The notes under the pieces were generated by a model, which had not been told where the DNA came from, did no database searches, and worked only from the letters and a program-made list of their open reading frames with translations. Position numbers and translations under genes: made by a program. A stretch of 64,000 bases of DNA from Betaproteobacteria bacterium HGW-Betaproteobacteria-1 (GTDB lineage: Bacteria > Pseudomonadota > Gammaproteobacteria > Burkholderiales > Methylophilaceae), in NCBI GenBank assembly GCA_002842435.1, contig PHCX01000008.1:142291-206290 (forward strand), in the 5' to 3' direction. Shown piece after piece: positions 1-7,601 of this stretch (its first letter is position 1; every line of letters begins with the position of its first letter).

Positions 1-987
1 CGCGGCCTCGCCTACGTTTCCAACCAGAAAGGTGGCGTTACTGTCATCGACCTCAACACCATGGAAACCGTCCGCGAAATCGACAACAAGGGCGGCACAC
101 CGCGCGGTATCGGCATCACACCTGACGGCAAGACCCTGATCATCGCCAACAAGGACGAAGGCAACATCTCCATCCTCAATGCCGAAACCGGCGAACTGGT
201 TCAGCACGTCGAAATCGGCGTCAATCCTGAGTTCGTCCGCGTCGTCGGCCAGACCGCCTACGTCTCCTTTGAGCCCAGCTCCAAAGGTGGACCTCCACCA
301 AAACCGGGCGAAGAAGTGATCGAGGAAGAAGATGATGACGAGGAAGAAGTACCAGCCCGCATCTCTATCGTTGACATCGCTCAAGGCAAGGTCACCAAGG
401 AAGTAGTCGGCGGCCCGGAAACCGAAGGCATTGAGTTTTCGCATGACGGCAGCAAGCTGATCATCACCAACGAGGCCGACAACACAATCACTGTGCATAG
501 CATTGAGACCGGTGAACTGTTGAAGACCATACCGACCCATGAAATCGGCGACCGCCCTCGCGGCATCAAATCCGCACCAGATGGTTCTGCTTATGTCTCC
601 ACGCTGGAATTCGGCAACAACTTCGTCGTGCTGGATAGCGAATTCAATGTCGTCCGCACCGTCGATACCGGCGAAGCACCATACGGCATCGCCTACAACC
701 GTGACGGCAGCCTGATCTATGTCGCCGCCGGCAAGGCCAAGACGCTGGAAGTCTATGATGCCAAAACCTACGAGAAGGTCAACGAAGTCGCTACCGGCGA
801 ACGTTGCTGGCACTTCACCTTCACACCGGACGACAAGGAAATCCTGCTAGCCTGCGGCCGCTCCGATGAAGTCGTAGTCATCGACACTGCCAGCCTGCAA
901 GTCATCAAGCGCATCGAGGACAAGCAACTGCCCTGGGGTATCGTTGCCTATCCGAAATCGGTCGGCAGTCTGGACGCACCCGAGTAA
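1..987 (+). CDS. YVTN-type beta-propeller repeat protein, 5' end outside the window
   Basis: The frame is open from base 1, and the residues before the first Met (RGLAYVSNQKGGVTVIDLNT) already fit the repeat, so the gene begins upstream of the window. Repeats of about 40 residues recur (xxAYVSxxxxGTVxVID / PRGIxxxPDGxxL), the pattern of YVTN/40-residue beta-propellers, usually periplasmic or cell-surface proteins. Visible signatures include TPDGKTLIIAN, SHDGSKLIITN, NRDGSLIYVAAGK and TPDDKEILLACG. Between two blades (roughly bases 285-360) is an odd insertion: a proline run followed by a stretch almost entirely of Glu and Asp. The specific substrate or partner is not recognisable. An intrinsic terminator follows 21 bp after the stop. 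Confidence 0.85.
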   Translation, partial: RGLAYVSNQKGGVTVIDLNTMETVREIDNKGGTPRGIGITPDGKTLIIANKDEGNISILNAETGELVQHVEIGVNPEFVRVVGQTAYVSFEPSSKGGPPPKPGEEVIEEEDDDEEEVPARISIVDIAQGKVTKEVVGGPETEGIEFSHDGSKLIITNEADNTITVHSIETGELLKTIPTHEIGDRPRGIKSAPDGSAYVSTLEFGNNFVVLDSEFNVVRTVDTGEAPYGIAYNRDGSLIYVAAGKAKTLEVYDAKTYEKVNEVATGERCWHFTFTPDDKEILLACGRSDEVVVIDTASLQVIKRIEDKQLPWGIVAYPKSVGSLDAPE

Positions 988-1008
988 GCACTCGCTACAT
1001 TGCTCAAC

Positions 1009-1037
1009 AAAAAGCCCGCTTGATGCGGGCTTTTTTT
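1009..1037 (+). terminator. Intrinsic terminator after the beta-propeller gene
   Basis: An 11-bp stem (AAAAAGCCCGC with GCGGGCTTTTT) around a 5-nt loop is followed by further T residues. It closes the upstream transcription unit and isolates the pilus operon. Confidence 0.9.
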
Positions 1038-1098
1038 ATTCGGTCTGAAGACTGACAATGACTTGCCAACAGCTCTGATTCGACCAAATTTTTAATGT

Positions 1099-1226
1099 AT
1101 CAATTTCAAATTGATCCTGAACAAGTTGATTAAAAGGTATATATTGGTCATCATAAAGTCAAGAATTCATGCATAAGCATGCTAGATTGAACCGCATATG
1201 ATTATCGGTATCCAAAATTCATGCAT
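1099..1226. repeat. Palindrome and 11-bp direct repeats upstream of the pilus operon
   Basis: The AT-rich 206-bp gap before the first pilin gene holds three ordered signals. A 17-nt perfect palindrome (ATCAATTT-C-AAATTGAT) lies at 1099-1115. Two direct copies of AATTCATGCAT lie at 1164-1174 and 1216-1226. The first copy overlaps a small inverted repeat, CATGC-ATAA-GCATG (1168-1181). These could be regulator binding sites for the operon. No convincing sigma-70 promoter stands out. Confidence 0.45.
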
Positions 1227-1244
1227 GCCAAAGGAGACACCATC

Positions 1245-1754
1245 ATGTACACATCTTCCATCAGGAAATCTCTGCCTTTCGTACTGGCCGCCATGGTAGC
1301 TCTGTCGCCGACGAACGCGATATCAGCCACCACGACCGACACATTCCAGGTGACCGCTACCGTGCTTGGTTCCTGCTCGGTATCGGCCACCGACCTTGCC
1401 TTCGGCAACTACACACCAACTTCCGGCACAGCGCTGGACCAGACCAGTACTGTCAGCGTCACCTGCACGACGGGCACCACCTATTCAGTGGGCCTGAATG
1501 CGGGGCTAAACGACGACGGCAACGGCGTCACCGGTCGCAGAATGGTCTTTGACACCACCAACTTCCTCGCCTATGCACTGTATTCAGACAGCGGCCGCAC
1601 CACGAACTGGGGTAACACCCCGCCCACTGATACGGTTGCTGGAACCGGTAACGGAGCGGCACAAGACATCACCGTCTACGGCCGCGTGCCCATCAACCAG
1701 TATGTCACTGCCGGCGCCTACGCAGACACCATTACCGTTACGGTGACCTACTAG
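1245..1754 (+). CDS. SCPU-domain (spore coat U-like) pilus subunit
   Basis: A secreted subunit of an archaic-type chaperone-usher pilus (CsuA/B-like). The ATG at 1245 follows a clear AAGGAGA site; an in-frame ATG at 1221 lies upstream of that site and was not chosen. The N-terminus has a signal peptide with the likely cleavage after an A-x-A near residue 28. The mature part begins with DTFQVTATVLGSCSV and shows the SCPU pattern: paired cysteines, FGNYTP, a VxCTxG strand, GRRMVF, NYxLYSDSxRTxxWG-type spacing, and a C-terminal DTITVTVTY donor-like strand. It is first of four consecutive genes, with chaperone and usher directly downstream. Confidence 0.88.
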   Translation: MYTSSIRKSLPFVLAAMVALSPTNAISATTTDTFQVTATVLGSCSVSATDLAFGNYTPTSGTALDQTSTVSVTCTTGTTYSVGLNAGLNDDGNGVTGRRMVFDTTNFLAYALYSDSGRTTNWGNTPPTDTVAGTGNGAAQDITVYGRVPINQYVTAGAYADTITVTVTY

Positions 1755-1784
1755 CGCCAACGCAAAATTCAAGAGGATATCCGC

Positions 1785-2528
1785 ATGCAGATCAGCAAAC
1801 ACCCCATCTACAAACTGTTATTGGCCATTGCTGTAATACTTGGCATGGCCGGCCCGACTGCCGCCGCCAATCTGACCATTTATCCGGTAGGCGTCATCCT
1901 GAATGCACAGAAACCGGCAGGTGAAATCAATCTGCAAAACGACGATGAAGCGCCCAAGGTAATTCAGATTGAACTGATGGAGTGGAGCCAGAAAAACGGT
2001 CAGGACATCTATACACCAAGCCGCGACCTGCTGGTCAATCCCCCGGTATTCACCTTGCAGCCGGGCAAAACCCAGTTGATCCGCCTTGGCCTCAACAAAC
2101 CGAGCAAGAATGCTGAAGAACTGGCATATCGCCTGTATATCAATGAAGTGCCGCCGCCACCCAAGCCCGGCTTTACCGGTTTGCAAATGGCACTGCGCGT
2201 CGGCATCCCGATATTCGTCGAACCTCAACAGCCGGCCAAGCCCAAACTCGAATGGCAGGCCAGCAGAAACGGCGATGGCAACATCCAGTTGACCGTAACC
2301 AACACCGGCAATGTGCACATGAAGCTGCTGGATTTCGATCTGAAAGAAGCCGAACAGAACCGCACACTCGCCAAGGAAAGCCGCAGTTTCTACCTGCTGC
2401 CAGGTCAATCGCGCGAACTCAGCTTCATTCCGGAATTCGACTGGCAAGGCAATAGCCTGAAACTTTCGACAAACACTGGCAGAGGCCTGGTGGAAACTGC
2501 GCTTGCCTTGGAAAAAGCACAACCATAG
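1785..2528 (+). CDS. Periplasmic pilus chaperone (PapD/CsuC-like)
   Basis: 247 residues with an N-terminal signal peptide (hydrophobic LLLAIAVILGMAG, cleavage near AAA-N). Two Ig-like domains fit the FGS/FGL pilus chaperone family. The first has NLTIYPVGVILNAQ and the characteristic VNPPVFTLQPGKTQLIRLG segment with the conserved Arg; the second includes TVTNTGNVHMKLLDF and a late LLPGQSRELSF strand. It should cap SCPU subunits in the periplasm and hand them to the usher encoded next, whose start lies inside this gene's last 26 bp. AAGAGGATA precedes the ATG. Confidence 0.9.
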   Translation: MQISKHPIYKLLLAIAVILGMAGPTAAANLTIYPVGVILNAQKPAGEINLQNDDEAPKVIQIELMEWSQKNGQDIYTPSRDLLVNPPVFTLQPGKTQLIRLGLNKPSKNAEELAYRLYINEVPPPPKPGFTGLQMALRVGIPIFVEPQQPAKPKLEWQASRNGDGNIQLTVTNTGNVHMKLLDFDLKEAEQNRTLAKESRSFYLLPGQSRELSFIPEFDWQGNSLKLSTNTGRGLVETALALEKAQP

Positions 2529-4860
2529 ACGCCGCTTCGCGGCACTCTTGGCAGCTTTGACTCTCTGCATCGGCGCCGTCTCATCAGCCTATGCCGCAGC
2601 CGTAAAACCTGCCGCCGCCGAGGAAAGTGAATGTAGCGGAGAGCTGTTGCTCACCGTCACTATCAACGGCTTGTATTCGCCTTTTTGTGAGCATATCGCC
2701 ACCCTGAAAGAAGGCGGCCTGGCAGCCCAATCTGAAGCCTTCCAGCGCTGGCGCATTCCCGTTCCCAACATGGAGCCAATCCATCATGAAGGTCGGGATT
2801 ATTTCCCACTTACTGCAGTGCCCGGCCTCTCGTTCTACATCGATCATGAAAAACAGCAACTGATACTGGAAGCGCCACCCAAGGTCTTCTTCGCGACCAA
2901 ACTCACGGAACAACGCGGTTATATCGCCAGTACGCCACCACCTGACCCCGGTGCTTTCTTCAACTACGATTTTTCCGCCGAACACGCACAAGGTGGCCGC
3001 ACCAACCACAGCGGCCTGCTGGAACTGGGCACTTTCAACCGCTTCGGTGTCGGTACGGCGACCATGCTCTGGCGCGACACCGAAGCGGTAAACAATCTGG
3101 TGCGACTCGACACGACCTGGACCCGTGATAATCCGGAGGACATGACACGGCTGCGTCTGGGCGACACTATCGGCCGTGCCGGCAGCTGGGGCCGCGCGGT
3201 GCGCTTCGGCGGCATCCAGTGGGGCAGCAGCTTCGATACGCAGCCCGGCTTCATCACCATCCCGCTGCCATCCGCCAGTGGCGAAGCAGCCTTGCCGTCC
3301 ACCGTCGATGTCTTTGTCAACAATGCGCGGCGCCTGAGCCGGGACATTCCGGCCGGGCCGTTCGAAATTGAAAACGTGCCGGTGGTCACCGGCCAGGGCG
3401 ATGTGCAACTGGTCGTCACCGACCTGCTTGGCCGCCAGCAAATCATCACGCAGCCGTATTACGCCAGCTCAAATCTGCTGCGCGCCGGCTTGAGCGACTA
3501 TTCCTACGAGGCCGGCTTTATCCGCAACAATTACGGCATAGACAGTGACGACTACGGCAGGCTGGTCACCAGTGCGACCCATCGCTACGGCATCACGGAC
3601 TACTTTACCCGTGAACTCCGCGCCGAACTGCTGAGCGACCAGCAAACCGCCGGTATGTCTGCCGTCTATCTGTGGCCGACACTAGGTACTGCGAACGCAT
3701 CGCTTGCGCTCAGTCACGGCCCCGATGGCGACGGTGAACTGTTTTCGCTCGGCTTCCAGCGCATCGCGCAGCGCATGAGCTTCACCGCGCAAAGCCGCTA
3801 CAACAGTCAGGATTTCGCCCAGATCGGCCTGACGCCCGGGCCTTCAAACCCCAAACTGACGCACACGGCCAGCATTGGCTATTCCACACCGGGCTATGGC
3901 GCAATATCGCTCTCCTACCTGAATCAGTCCTACTGGGGGCAACAGGACAACGAAATCTTCTCGGCGAACTACAGCATCAATCTCGGTAACGATTACTTCT
4001 TTACCATACAGGCACTGGAAAGCCGCAGTGAAAATACCAATCGCAGCCTGGGCTTGAGCATCACCCGCGCATTCGGTTCAAACACCTCCGGCAGCCTGCG
4101 GCACAGCCACCAGACCGCCGGTGACAGCACGGCAATACAGCTCCAGCGCAATCTGCCGGTAGGTCCGGGATTCGGTTATAGCCTGTTCAGCGAAGAAGGC
4201 TTCAATCGCCGCCATGAAGCGCGTGGTTACTGGCAGACCGATATCGGCACCTACAGCGCCGAGGCATCCGAGTCCTCAAGTGCTTCCATATACCGCCTCG
4301 GCGCCCGTGGCGGTGTCGCCATGATGGGCGGCGGCGTATTTGCCAGCCGCACCATCAACGACAGCTTCGCCGTGGTCAAGACCGGTGACTACCCGGACAT
4401 CACCATCTATGCCGAAAATCATCCGGTTGCCAGTACCAACAGCAGTGGTCTGGCGATGGTGCCGCGCCTGCGCGCCTACGACCGCAATTCGATCAGCATC
4501 GACGCCGCTGAACTGCCGCTGGATGCGGAAATCGAGACACAGCGCCAGGTAGCCATCCCCTATCTGCGTAGCGGCGTATTCGTCAATTTCCCGGTCAAGC
4601 CCTCGCGCGGTGCCACTATCCGCATTACACTGGAAGACGGCAGTCCGATACCGTCCGGCGCAATAGTCCAGGTTATCGGCATGGATGAGGAATTTCCGGT
4701 CGCGTTGCGCGGCGAGACTTTTCTTAGCGGTCTGGATGAAAACAATGCGCTTGTCGTTAGCTGGAAAGGGCAGGAATGCAGGATAGACCTGCACATCCCG
4801 GCGGATGCCGGCCCGTTGCCCGATCTGGGCAGTTTTATCTGCAAGGGAGTTGAGCCATGA
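2503..4860 (+). CDS. Outer-membrane usher (FimD/CsuD-like)
   Basis: 785 residues; the beta-barrel assembly platform that receives chaperone-subunit complexes and secretes the pilus. The only sensible start is a TTG at 2503, inside the 3' end of the chaperone gene (26-bp overlap), giving MPWKKHNHRRRF and then a hydrophobic signal segment. The usher plug/middle domain is recognisable in PSTVDVFVNNARR, GPFEIENVPVVTGQGDVQLVVTD and QPYYASSNLLRAGLSDYSYE, followed by long alternating barrel strands. The C-terminal domains contain SGLAMVPRLRAYDRNSISID and LPLDAEI. It ends in an ATGA overlap with the next subunit gene. The TTG start and overlap suggest translational coupling that limits usher amounts (inference). 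Confidence 0.9.
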   Translation: MPWKKHNHRRRFAALLAALTLCIGAVSSAYAAAVKPAAAEESECSGELLLTVTINGLYSPFCEHIATLKEGGLAAQSEAFQRWRIPVPNMEPIHHEGRDYFPLTAVPGLSFYIDHEKQQLILEAPPKVFFATKLTEQRGYIASTPPPDPGAFFNYDFSAEHAQGGRTNHSGLLELGTFNRFGVGTATMLWRDTEAVNNLVRLDTTWTRDNPEDMTRLRLGDTIGRAGSWGRAVRFGGIQWGSSFDTQPGFITIPLPSASGEAALPSTVDVFVNNARRLSRDIPAGPFEIENVPVVTGQGDVQLVVTDLLGRQQIITQPYYASSNLLRAGLSDYSYEAGFIRNNYGIDSDDYGRLVTSATHRYGITDYFTRELRAELLSDQQTAGMSAVYLWPTLGTANASLALSHGPDGDGELFSLGFQRIAQRMSFTAQSRYNSQDFAQIGLTPGPSNPKLTHTASIGYSTPGYGAISLSYLNQSYWGQQDNEIFSANYSINLGNDYFFTIQALESRSENTNRSLGLSITRAFGSNTSGSLRHSHQTAGDSTAIQLQRNLPVGPGFGYSLFSEEGFNRRHEARGYWQTDIGTYSAEASESSSASIYRLGARGGVAMMGGGVFASRTINDSFAVVKTGDYPDITIYAENHPVASTNSSGLAMVPRLRAYDRNSISIDAAELPLDAEIETQRQVAIPYLRSGVFVNFPVKPSRGATIRITLEDGSPIPSGAIVQVIGMDEEFPVALRGETFLSGLDENNALVVSWKGQECRIDLHIPADAGPLPDLGSFICKGVEP

Positions 4861-5348
4861 AAATCAAACTGGCGGGATGTTTTCTGCTGCTTTTCCTGGG
4901 CTGGCTGCCACAGAACAGCTGGGCTTTGTGCGTGGGCTGCACGTGCAACATCACCCGTGCCGATAATGTCGCCTTTGGCAATTACCAACCGTTTTCCAGT
5001 GGTGACATCGATGTTGCAGGTACAGTAGAGGTGTACTGCTTTGTCACGGTTGGAGTTACTGCCAGTATCGACATCTCGCTCAGCACCGGCGCCAGTGGCA
5101 GTTACACGCCGAGAACCATGATGTCCGGCAGCAATACGCTGAACTACAACCTGTATAGCAACTCCAGCCGCACCACGATTTGGGGCGATGGCAGCGGCGG
5201 CACCTCCCGCGTTACCAGAAACTTCATATTGGGCTTACTCGGCAGCATCACCCTGACCAACACTGTCTATGGCCGTTTACCCGCAGGACAGACAACCGCT
5301 GCCGTTGGCCCCTACAGCGACACCATCACCGTCACGGTCGAATATTGA
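4857..5348 (+). CDS. Second SCPU-domain pilus subunit, possibly the tip protein
   Basis: 163 residues, signal peptide ending near SWALC. The SCPU pattern is present: cysteines in the CVGCTCNI cluster, VAFGNYQPFSSGD, GSYTPRTMMSG, YNLYSNSSRTTIWGDG and the C-terminal YSDTITVTVEY strand. It resembles the first-gene subunit only moderately and is encoded last in the operon, where archaic systems often place the tip adhesin. The usual two-domain adhesin length is not reached, so it may instead be a minor subunit. It overlaps the usher stop by 4 bp. The cysteine-rich start (three Cys in seven residues) is unusual. Confidence 0.85.
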   Translation: MKIKLAGCFLLLFLGWLPQNSWALCVGCTCNITRADNVAFGNYQPFSSGDIDVAGTVEVYCFVTVGVTASIDISLSTGASGSYTPRTMMSGSNTLNYNLYSNSSRTTIWGDGSGGTSRVTRNFILGLLGSITLTNTVYGRLPAGQTTAAVGPYSDTITVTVEY

Positions 5349-5369
5349 CCATCGTCAGATCGACGATTA

Positions 5370-5825
5370 CTAGAGCAAGCCCATGATGAACGCCCACTCG
5401 CGCGGATCGACCGGCGTGATGGAGAGCCGATTACCGCGCTGCAGGATGCGCATGGTTTCCAGTTCCGGATAAGTGCGCAATTCCTTCAGGCTGAGCAGCC
5501 GGGTCTTGCGCATCAGTTTGACGTCGACGTTGACCCAGCGCGGATTCTCAGGCGTCGATTTGGGGTCGTAATACTTGTGCCCTTCGATAAACTGCAAGCG
5601 GTCAGGATAAGCTAGCTTGCTGACTTCGACGATGCCGACGATGCCCGGCTCGGCGCAATTGGAATGGTAGAAGAAAGCCTGGTCTCCCAGTTTCATCTGG
5701 TCGCGCATGAAATTGCGCGCCTGATAGTTACGGATACCATACCAGTCCACGGTTTGATTGGGGAAGGATGCAAGATCGTCGATCGACACATCCGATGGCT
5801 CGGATTTCATCAGCCAGTAGCGCAT
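5370..5825 (-). CDS. EVE domain-containing protein
   Basis: 151 residues beginning MRYWLMKSEPSDVSIDDL, the hallmark start of EVE-domain proteins (PUA-like fold, related to eukaryotic THYN1), which bind modified bases. Other family signatures are W-YGIRNYQARNFMRD, GDQAFFYHSNC and GIVGIVEV, with PRWVNVDVKL further on. The physiological target in bacteria is not settled. Its stop lies 21 bp from the converging pilus operon end, and it is divergent from the DUF2237 gene. In betaproteobacteria this gene commonly sits close to 6S RNA and zapA, as here. Confidence 0.9.
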   Translation of the reverse strand: MRYWLMKSEPSDVSIDDLASFPNQTVDWYGIRNYQARNFMRDQMKLGDQAFFYHSNCAEPGIVGIVEVSKLAYPDRLQFIEGHKYYDPKSTPENPRWVNVDVKLMRKTRLLSLKELRTYPELETMRILQRGNRLSITPVDPREWAFIMGLL

Positions 5826-5919
5826 TCAGTACCTCGATTTTTCAGGATATTCTCAAACTGCCGGAGTTGTCCGTATCATAGCGTATTCATTCACCAGACA
5901 CGCACACGAAAGTCTCTTC

Positions 5920-6279
5920 ATGGCACGTAACGTTCTCGGCACCACCCTGCAAATCTGCAGTCTGGATCCGCTCACCGGTTTTACCCGCAGCGGCTGTTGC
6001 GAAACAGGACCGGAGGATCTTGGTAGCCATACTGTCTGTACGCAGGTAACAGAGGAGTTTCTGGCTTTTTCCATGATGCAGGGCAATGACCTCAGCACGC
6101 CGAGGCTGGAATACGGTTTTGCCGGACTCAAACCCGGGGATCGCTGGTGCCTGTGCGCCTCACGCTGGATGGATGCAGCCGAGGCCGGCATGGCACCGCC
6201 GGTAATACTGGAAGCCACACACGAAAAGGCGCTGGAGATCATCAGTCTGGCTGACCTCAAATATCACGCACTGCGCTGA
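5920..6279 (+). CDS. DUF2237 family protein
   Basis: 119 residues, conserved family of unknown function. The family pattern is nearly complete: TGFTRSGCCETGPEDLGSHTV, VCTQVTEEFLAFS, GNDLSTP, GLKPGDRWCLCASRW, APPVILEATHEKAL and a final LKYHALR. Conserved cysteines (the CC pair and CLC) and a histidine suggest metal binding or redox chemistry, but no activity is established. The 94-bp divergent gap to the EVE gene should hold its promoter; I could not place it confidently. Confidence 0.85.
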   Translation: MARNVLGTTLQICSLDPLTGFTRSGCCETGPEDLGSHTVCTQVTEEFLAFSMMQGNDLSTPRLEYGFAGLKPGDRWCLCASRWMDAAEAGMAPPVILEATHEKALEIISLADLKYHALR

Positions 6280-6339
6280 ATATCCCCGGCTGCAGCAATC
6301 AGACAAACTGCGCTAAAACCACATGAAATGCCAACCAGA

Positions 6340-6366
6340 CAAAACAAAGCCGCGAAATCTCGCGGC
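6340..6366 (-). terminator. Intrinsic terminator of 6S RNA
   Basis: Read on the minus strand, GCCGCGA and TCGCGGC form a 7-bp stem with a 4-nt loop, followed by a T-rich tract (TTTGTTTTG). It sits exactly at the 3' end of the 6S RNA candidate. Confidence 0.8.
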
Positions 6367-6522
6367 TTGAATAAATGTCCCCACGGTAACTGCCCAGGCC
6401 AGCATCCTGAACCAAAGGTTCAAGTGGTAACAGTCTCAAGCGTTTCAGGCTCACCCGCAGATTTGGAGCGCGCACACCACAACTTGATAGACCGCAACCG
6501 ATGCTAAAGACTAGTTCAAGGA
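6364..6522 (-). ncRNA. ssrS: 6S RNA (ssrS)
   Basis: About 155-160 nt downstream of zapA in the same direction, the usual place for 6S RNA in beta- and gammaproteobacteria. The ends pair (CTTGAA near 6520 with TTCAAG near 6366). The conserved core is readable on the minus strand: GTGCGCGCTCCAAATCTGCG, then GGTGAGCCTG, then the hairpin CTTGAACC-TTT-GGTTCA followed by GGATGCTGGCCTGGGC. These match the arrangement of the known RNA (GGCGCUCC..GGUGAGC..CUUGAACC). A TATATT -10 box lies just upstream of the 5' end. 6S RNA binds sigma-70 RNA polymerase and represses transcription in stationary phase. The exact ends are estimates. Confidence 0.82.
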
Positions 6523-6613
6523 ATATATAACCTGAACAATACCGCAGGGAGCAAACTGACAGGCTGGTTGGAACTGCTTTGCGACCAGCCGGTTGATGAT
6601 CGATAAATCCGGT

Positions 6614-6922
6614 TCAGAACAATTTGCTGCTTGTTGCATCAAGCGCTTCATCAATCTGTTCCTGCATGAGATCGATTCTACGCTTGTAATCGCCGATGTC
6701 AAAATTGCCATGTTTGGCACTCAACAGTTCGTGCGTGATATTCAACGCTGCCATGATGGCGATGCGCTCGACCCCGACGATCTTGCCAGTGGCCTGAATA
6801 TCCTTCATCTTCTTGTCGAGATAGTTGACGGCCTGCATCAGGCCGGCGCGCTCTTCCTCGGTGCAGGAGACGGTGAAATCGCGCCCAAGAATGCTGACAT
6901 CGACACCACGCACTTCGCTCAT
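6614..6922 (-). CDS. zapA: Cell division protein ZapA
   Basis: 102 residues. The N-terminal half has the ZapA head (VDVSILGRDFTVSCTEEERAGL, AVNYLDKKM) and the rest forms the long coiled-coil helix (ERIAIMAALNITHELL onward). ZapA binds and cross-links FtsZ protofilaments at the Z-ring. The start overlaps the end of the upstream ZapB-like gene by 4 bp, so the two are translationally coupled. The downstream neighbour in the same direction is 6S RNA. Confidence 0.93.
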   Translation of the reverse strand: MSEVRGVDVSILGRDFTVSCTEEERAGLMQAVNYLDKKMKDIQATGKIVGVERIAIMAALNITHELLSAKHGNFDIGDYKRRIDLMQEQIDEALDATSSKLF

Positions 6923-7119
6923 ACCGACTCCTCTGGCAATCGCTCGATGATGGCTTCCAGCCGGCTGCTCACCACTTCCACGTTCTCTTTCAGTTTTTTG
7001 CTTTCACTTTGCGCCTGCACCAGCTCCTGACGCAAGGCAACATTTTCCGCTCGCAAACCCTGACTCAACTCGATGAGCTTGCTCAGTTTGGTTTCTAGGC
7101 TTTTAAGGTCGGCATCCAT
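6919..7119 (-). CDS. ZapB-like coiled-coil protein (TIGR02449-type)
   Basis: A 66-residue, almost wholly coiled-coil protein: MDADLKSLETKLSKLIELSQ, then a leucine/charged heptad run to the end. The family is found upstream of zapA in many proteobacteria and is taken to be a Z-ring accessory protein. I chose the ATG at 7119. A longer TTG start at 7155 would use bases that form the -35 box of the promoter at 7126-7155. That promoter predicts a transcript starting at or within a base or two of the ATG, so the message may be leaderless. Confidence 0.8.
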   Translation of the reverse strand: MDADLKSLETKLSKLIELSQGLRAENVALRQELVQAQSESKKLKENVEVVSSRLEAIIERLPEESV

Positions 7120-7125
7120 GCTGGC

Positions 7126-7155
7126 ACTATAATTTGAAAAACCTTGTATGGTCAA
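7126..7155 (-). promoter_or_regulatory. Sigma-70 promoter of the ZapB-like gene and zapA
   Basis: On the minus strand TTGACC (7150-7155) and TATAGT (7126-7131) are separated by 18 bp. The predicted start, about 7 nt downstream of the -10 box, falls at 7119-7120, on the ATG of the ZapB-like gene. Confidence 0.65.
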
Positions 7156-7205
7156 CAGCTAAGCGAGATTTATGAAAGTAATTAGACATCTACAAAAATA
7201 ATTTT

Positions 7206-7235
7206 TTGCCGATCAGGAAATGAATAACTTATAAT
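7206..7235 (+). promoter_or_regulatory. Promoter of the B12-regulated operon
   Basis: TTGCCG (7206-7211) and a consensus TATAAT (7230-7235) are separated by 18 bp, directly ahead of the cobalamin riboswitch. Predicted transcription start is near 7242. Confidence 0.65.
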
Positions 7236-7456
7236 CGCTGCAAGTTGTCAGGTGCCCGATTTTCTTTTCTGAAGTTCGGGTGAAACTGGGAAACAGGTGC
7301 GTTTTGTTAATTTCGAAACAATTCCTGTGCTGCCCCCGCAACGGTAAACGAGAAAAATTTGCCAAACAGCCACTGTGATGATGTTCGTCATGGGAAGGCG
7401 GCAAATTTGGTGTATCAGCCAGCTCGTGAGCCCGGAGACCGGCCTGCAACCAAGCA
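7236..7456 (+). promoter_or_regulatory. Cobalamin riboswitch
   Basis: The ordered conserved blocks of the AdoCbl/B12 riboswitch are all present on the plus strand: AGGTGCC (near 7250), GGTGAAACTGGGAAACAGGTG, CTGTGCTGCCCCCGCAACGG, CCACTG, GGGAAGGCGGC, AGCCAG and the B12 box AGCCCGGAGACCGGCCTGC (7429-7447). It precedes btuB and should shut down expression of the uptake/synthesis operon when coenzyme B12 is abundant. Confidence 0.95.
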
Positions 7457-7459
7457 TGG

Positions 7460-7552
7460 AAATACCGCGGGGTGATGGTATAAAACGCGTTGCAGGCTGG
7501 TTCGCTCACAGGCAATCTCCCTCTTCCGCTTTCTACAAGTCCCGGGGTATTT
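7460..7552 (+). promoter_or_regulatory. Possible expression platform between the riboswitch and btuB
   Basis: Downstream of the B12 box, AAATACC (7460-7466) can pair with GGTATTT (7546-7552), extended by GGG/CCC (7469-7471 with 7541-7543). A competing segment TTGCAGGCTGG (7489-7499) is complementary to the end of the B12 box (GGCCTGCAACCAAGC). This layout fits a ligand-dependent switch, but the fold was done by eye. Confidence 0.4.
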
Positions 7553-7601
7553 CTCTTAATGAACTGACACATGCGGGGTCGCGTGTGATTAAGGGAAAAC
7601 A

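Noticed and set aside
2584..3441. Long minus-strand open frame opposite the usher gene
   Set aside because: Codon-shadow of the GC-rich usher gene, with no ribosome site or protein-like character. Many similar antisense frames (for example opposite btuB, valS, mshI and infB) were dismissed for the same reason.
6380..6480. 6S RNA on the plus strand
   Set aside because: The self-complementary CTTGAACC hairpin reads similarly on both strands, but the conserved core, closing stem, promoter and terminator are in order only on the minus strand, downstream of zapA.
7120..7155. TTG start giving a 78-residue ZapB-like protein
   Set aside because: The TTG is part of the -35 box, and the extra residues lack family resemblance.
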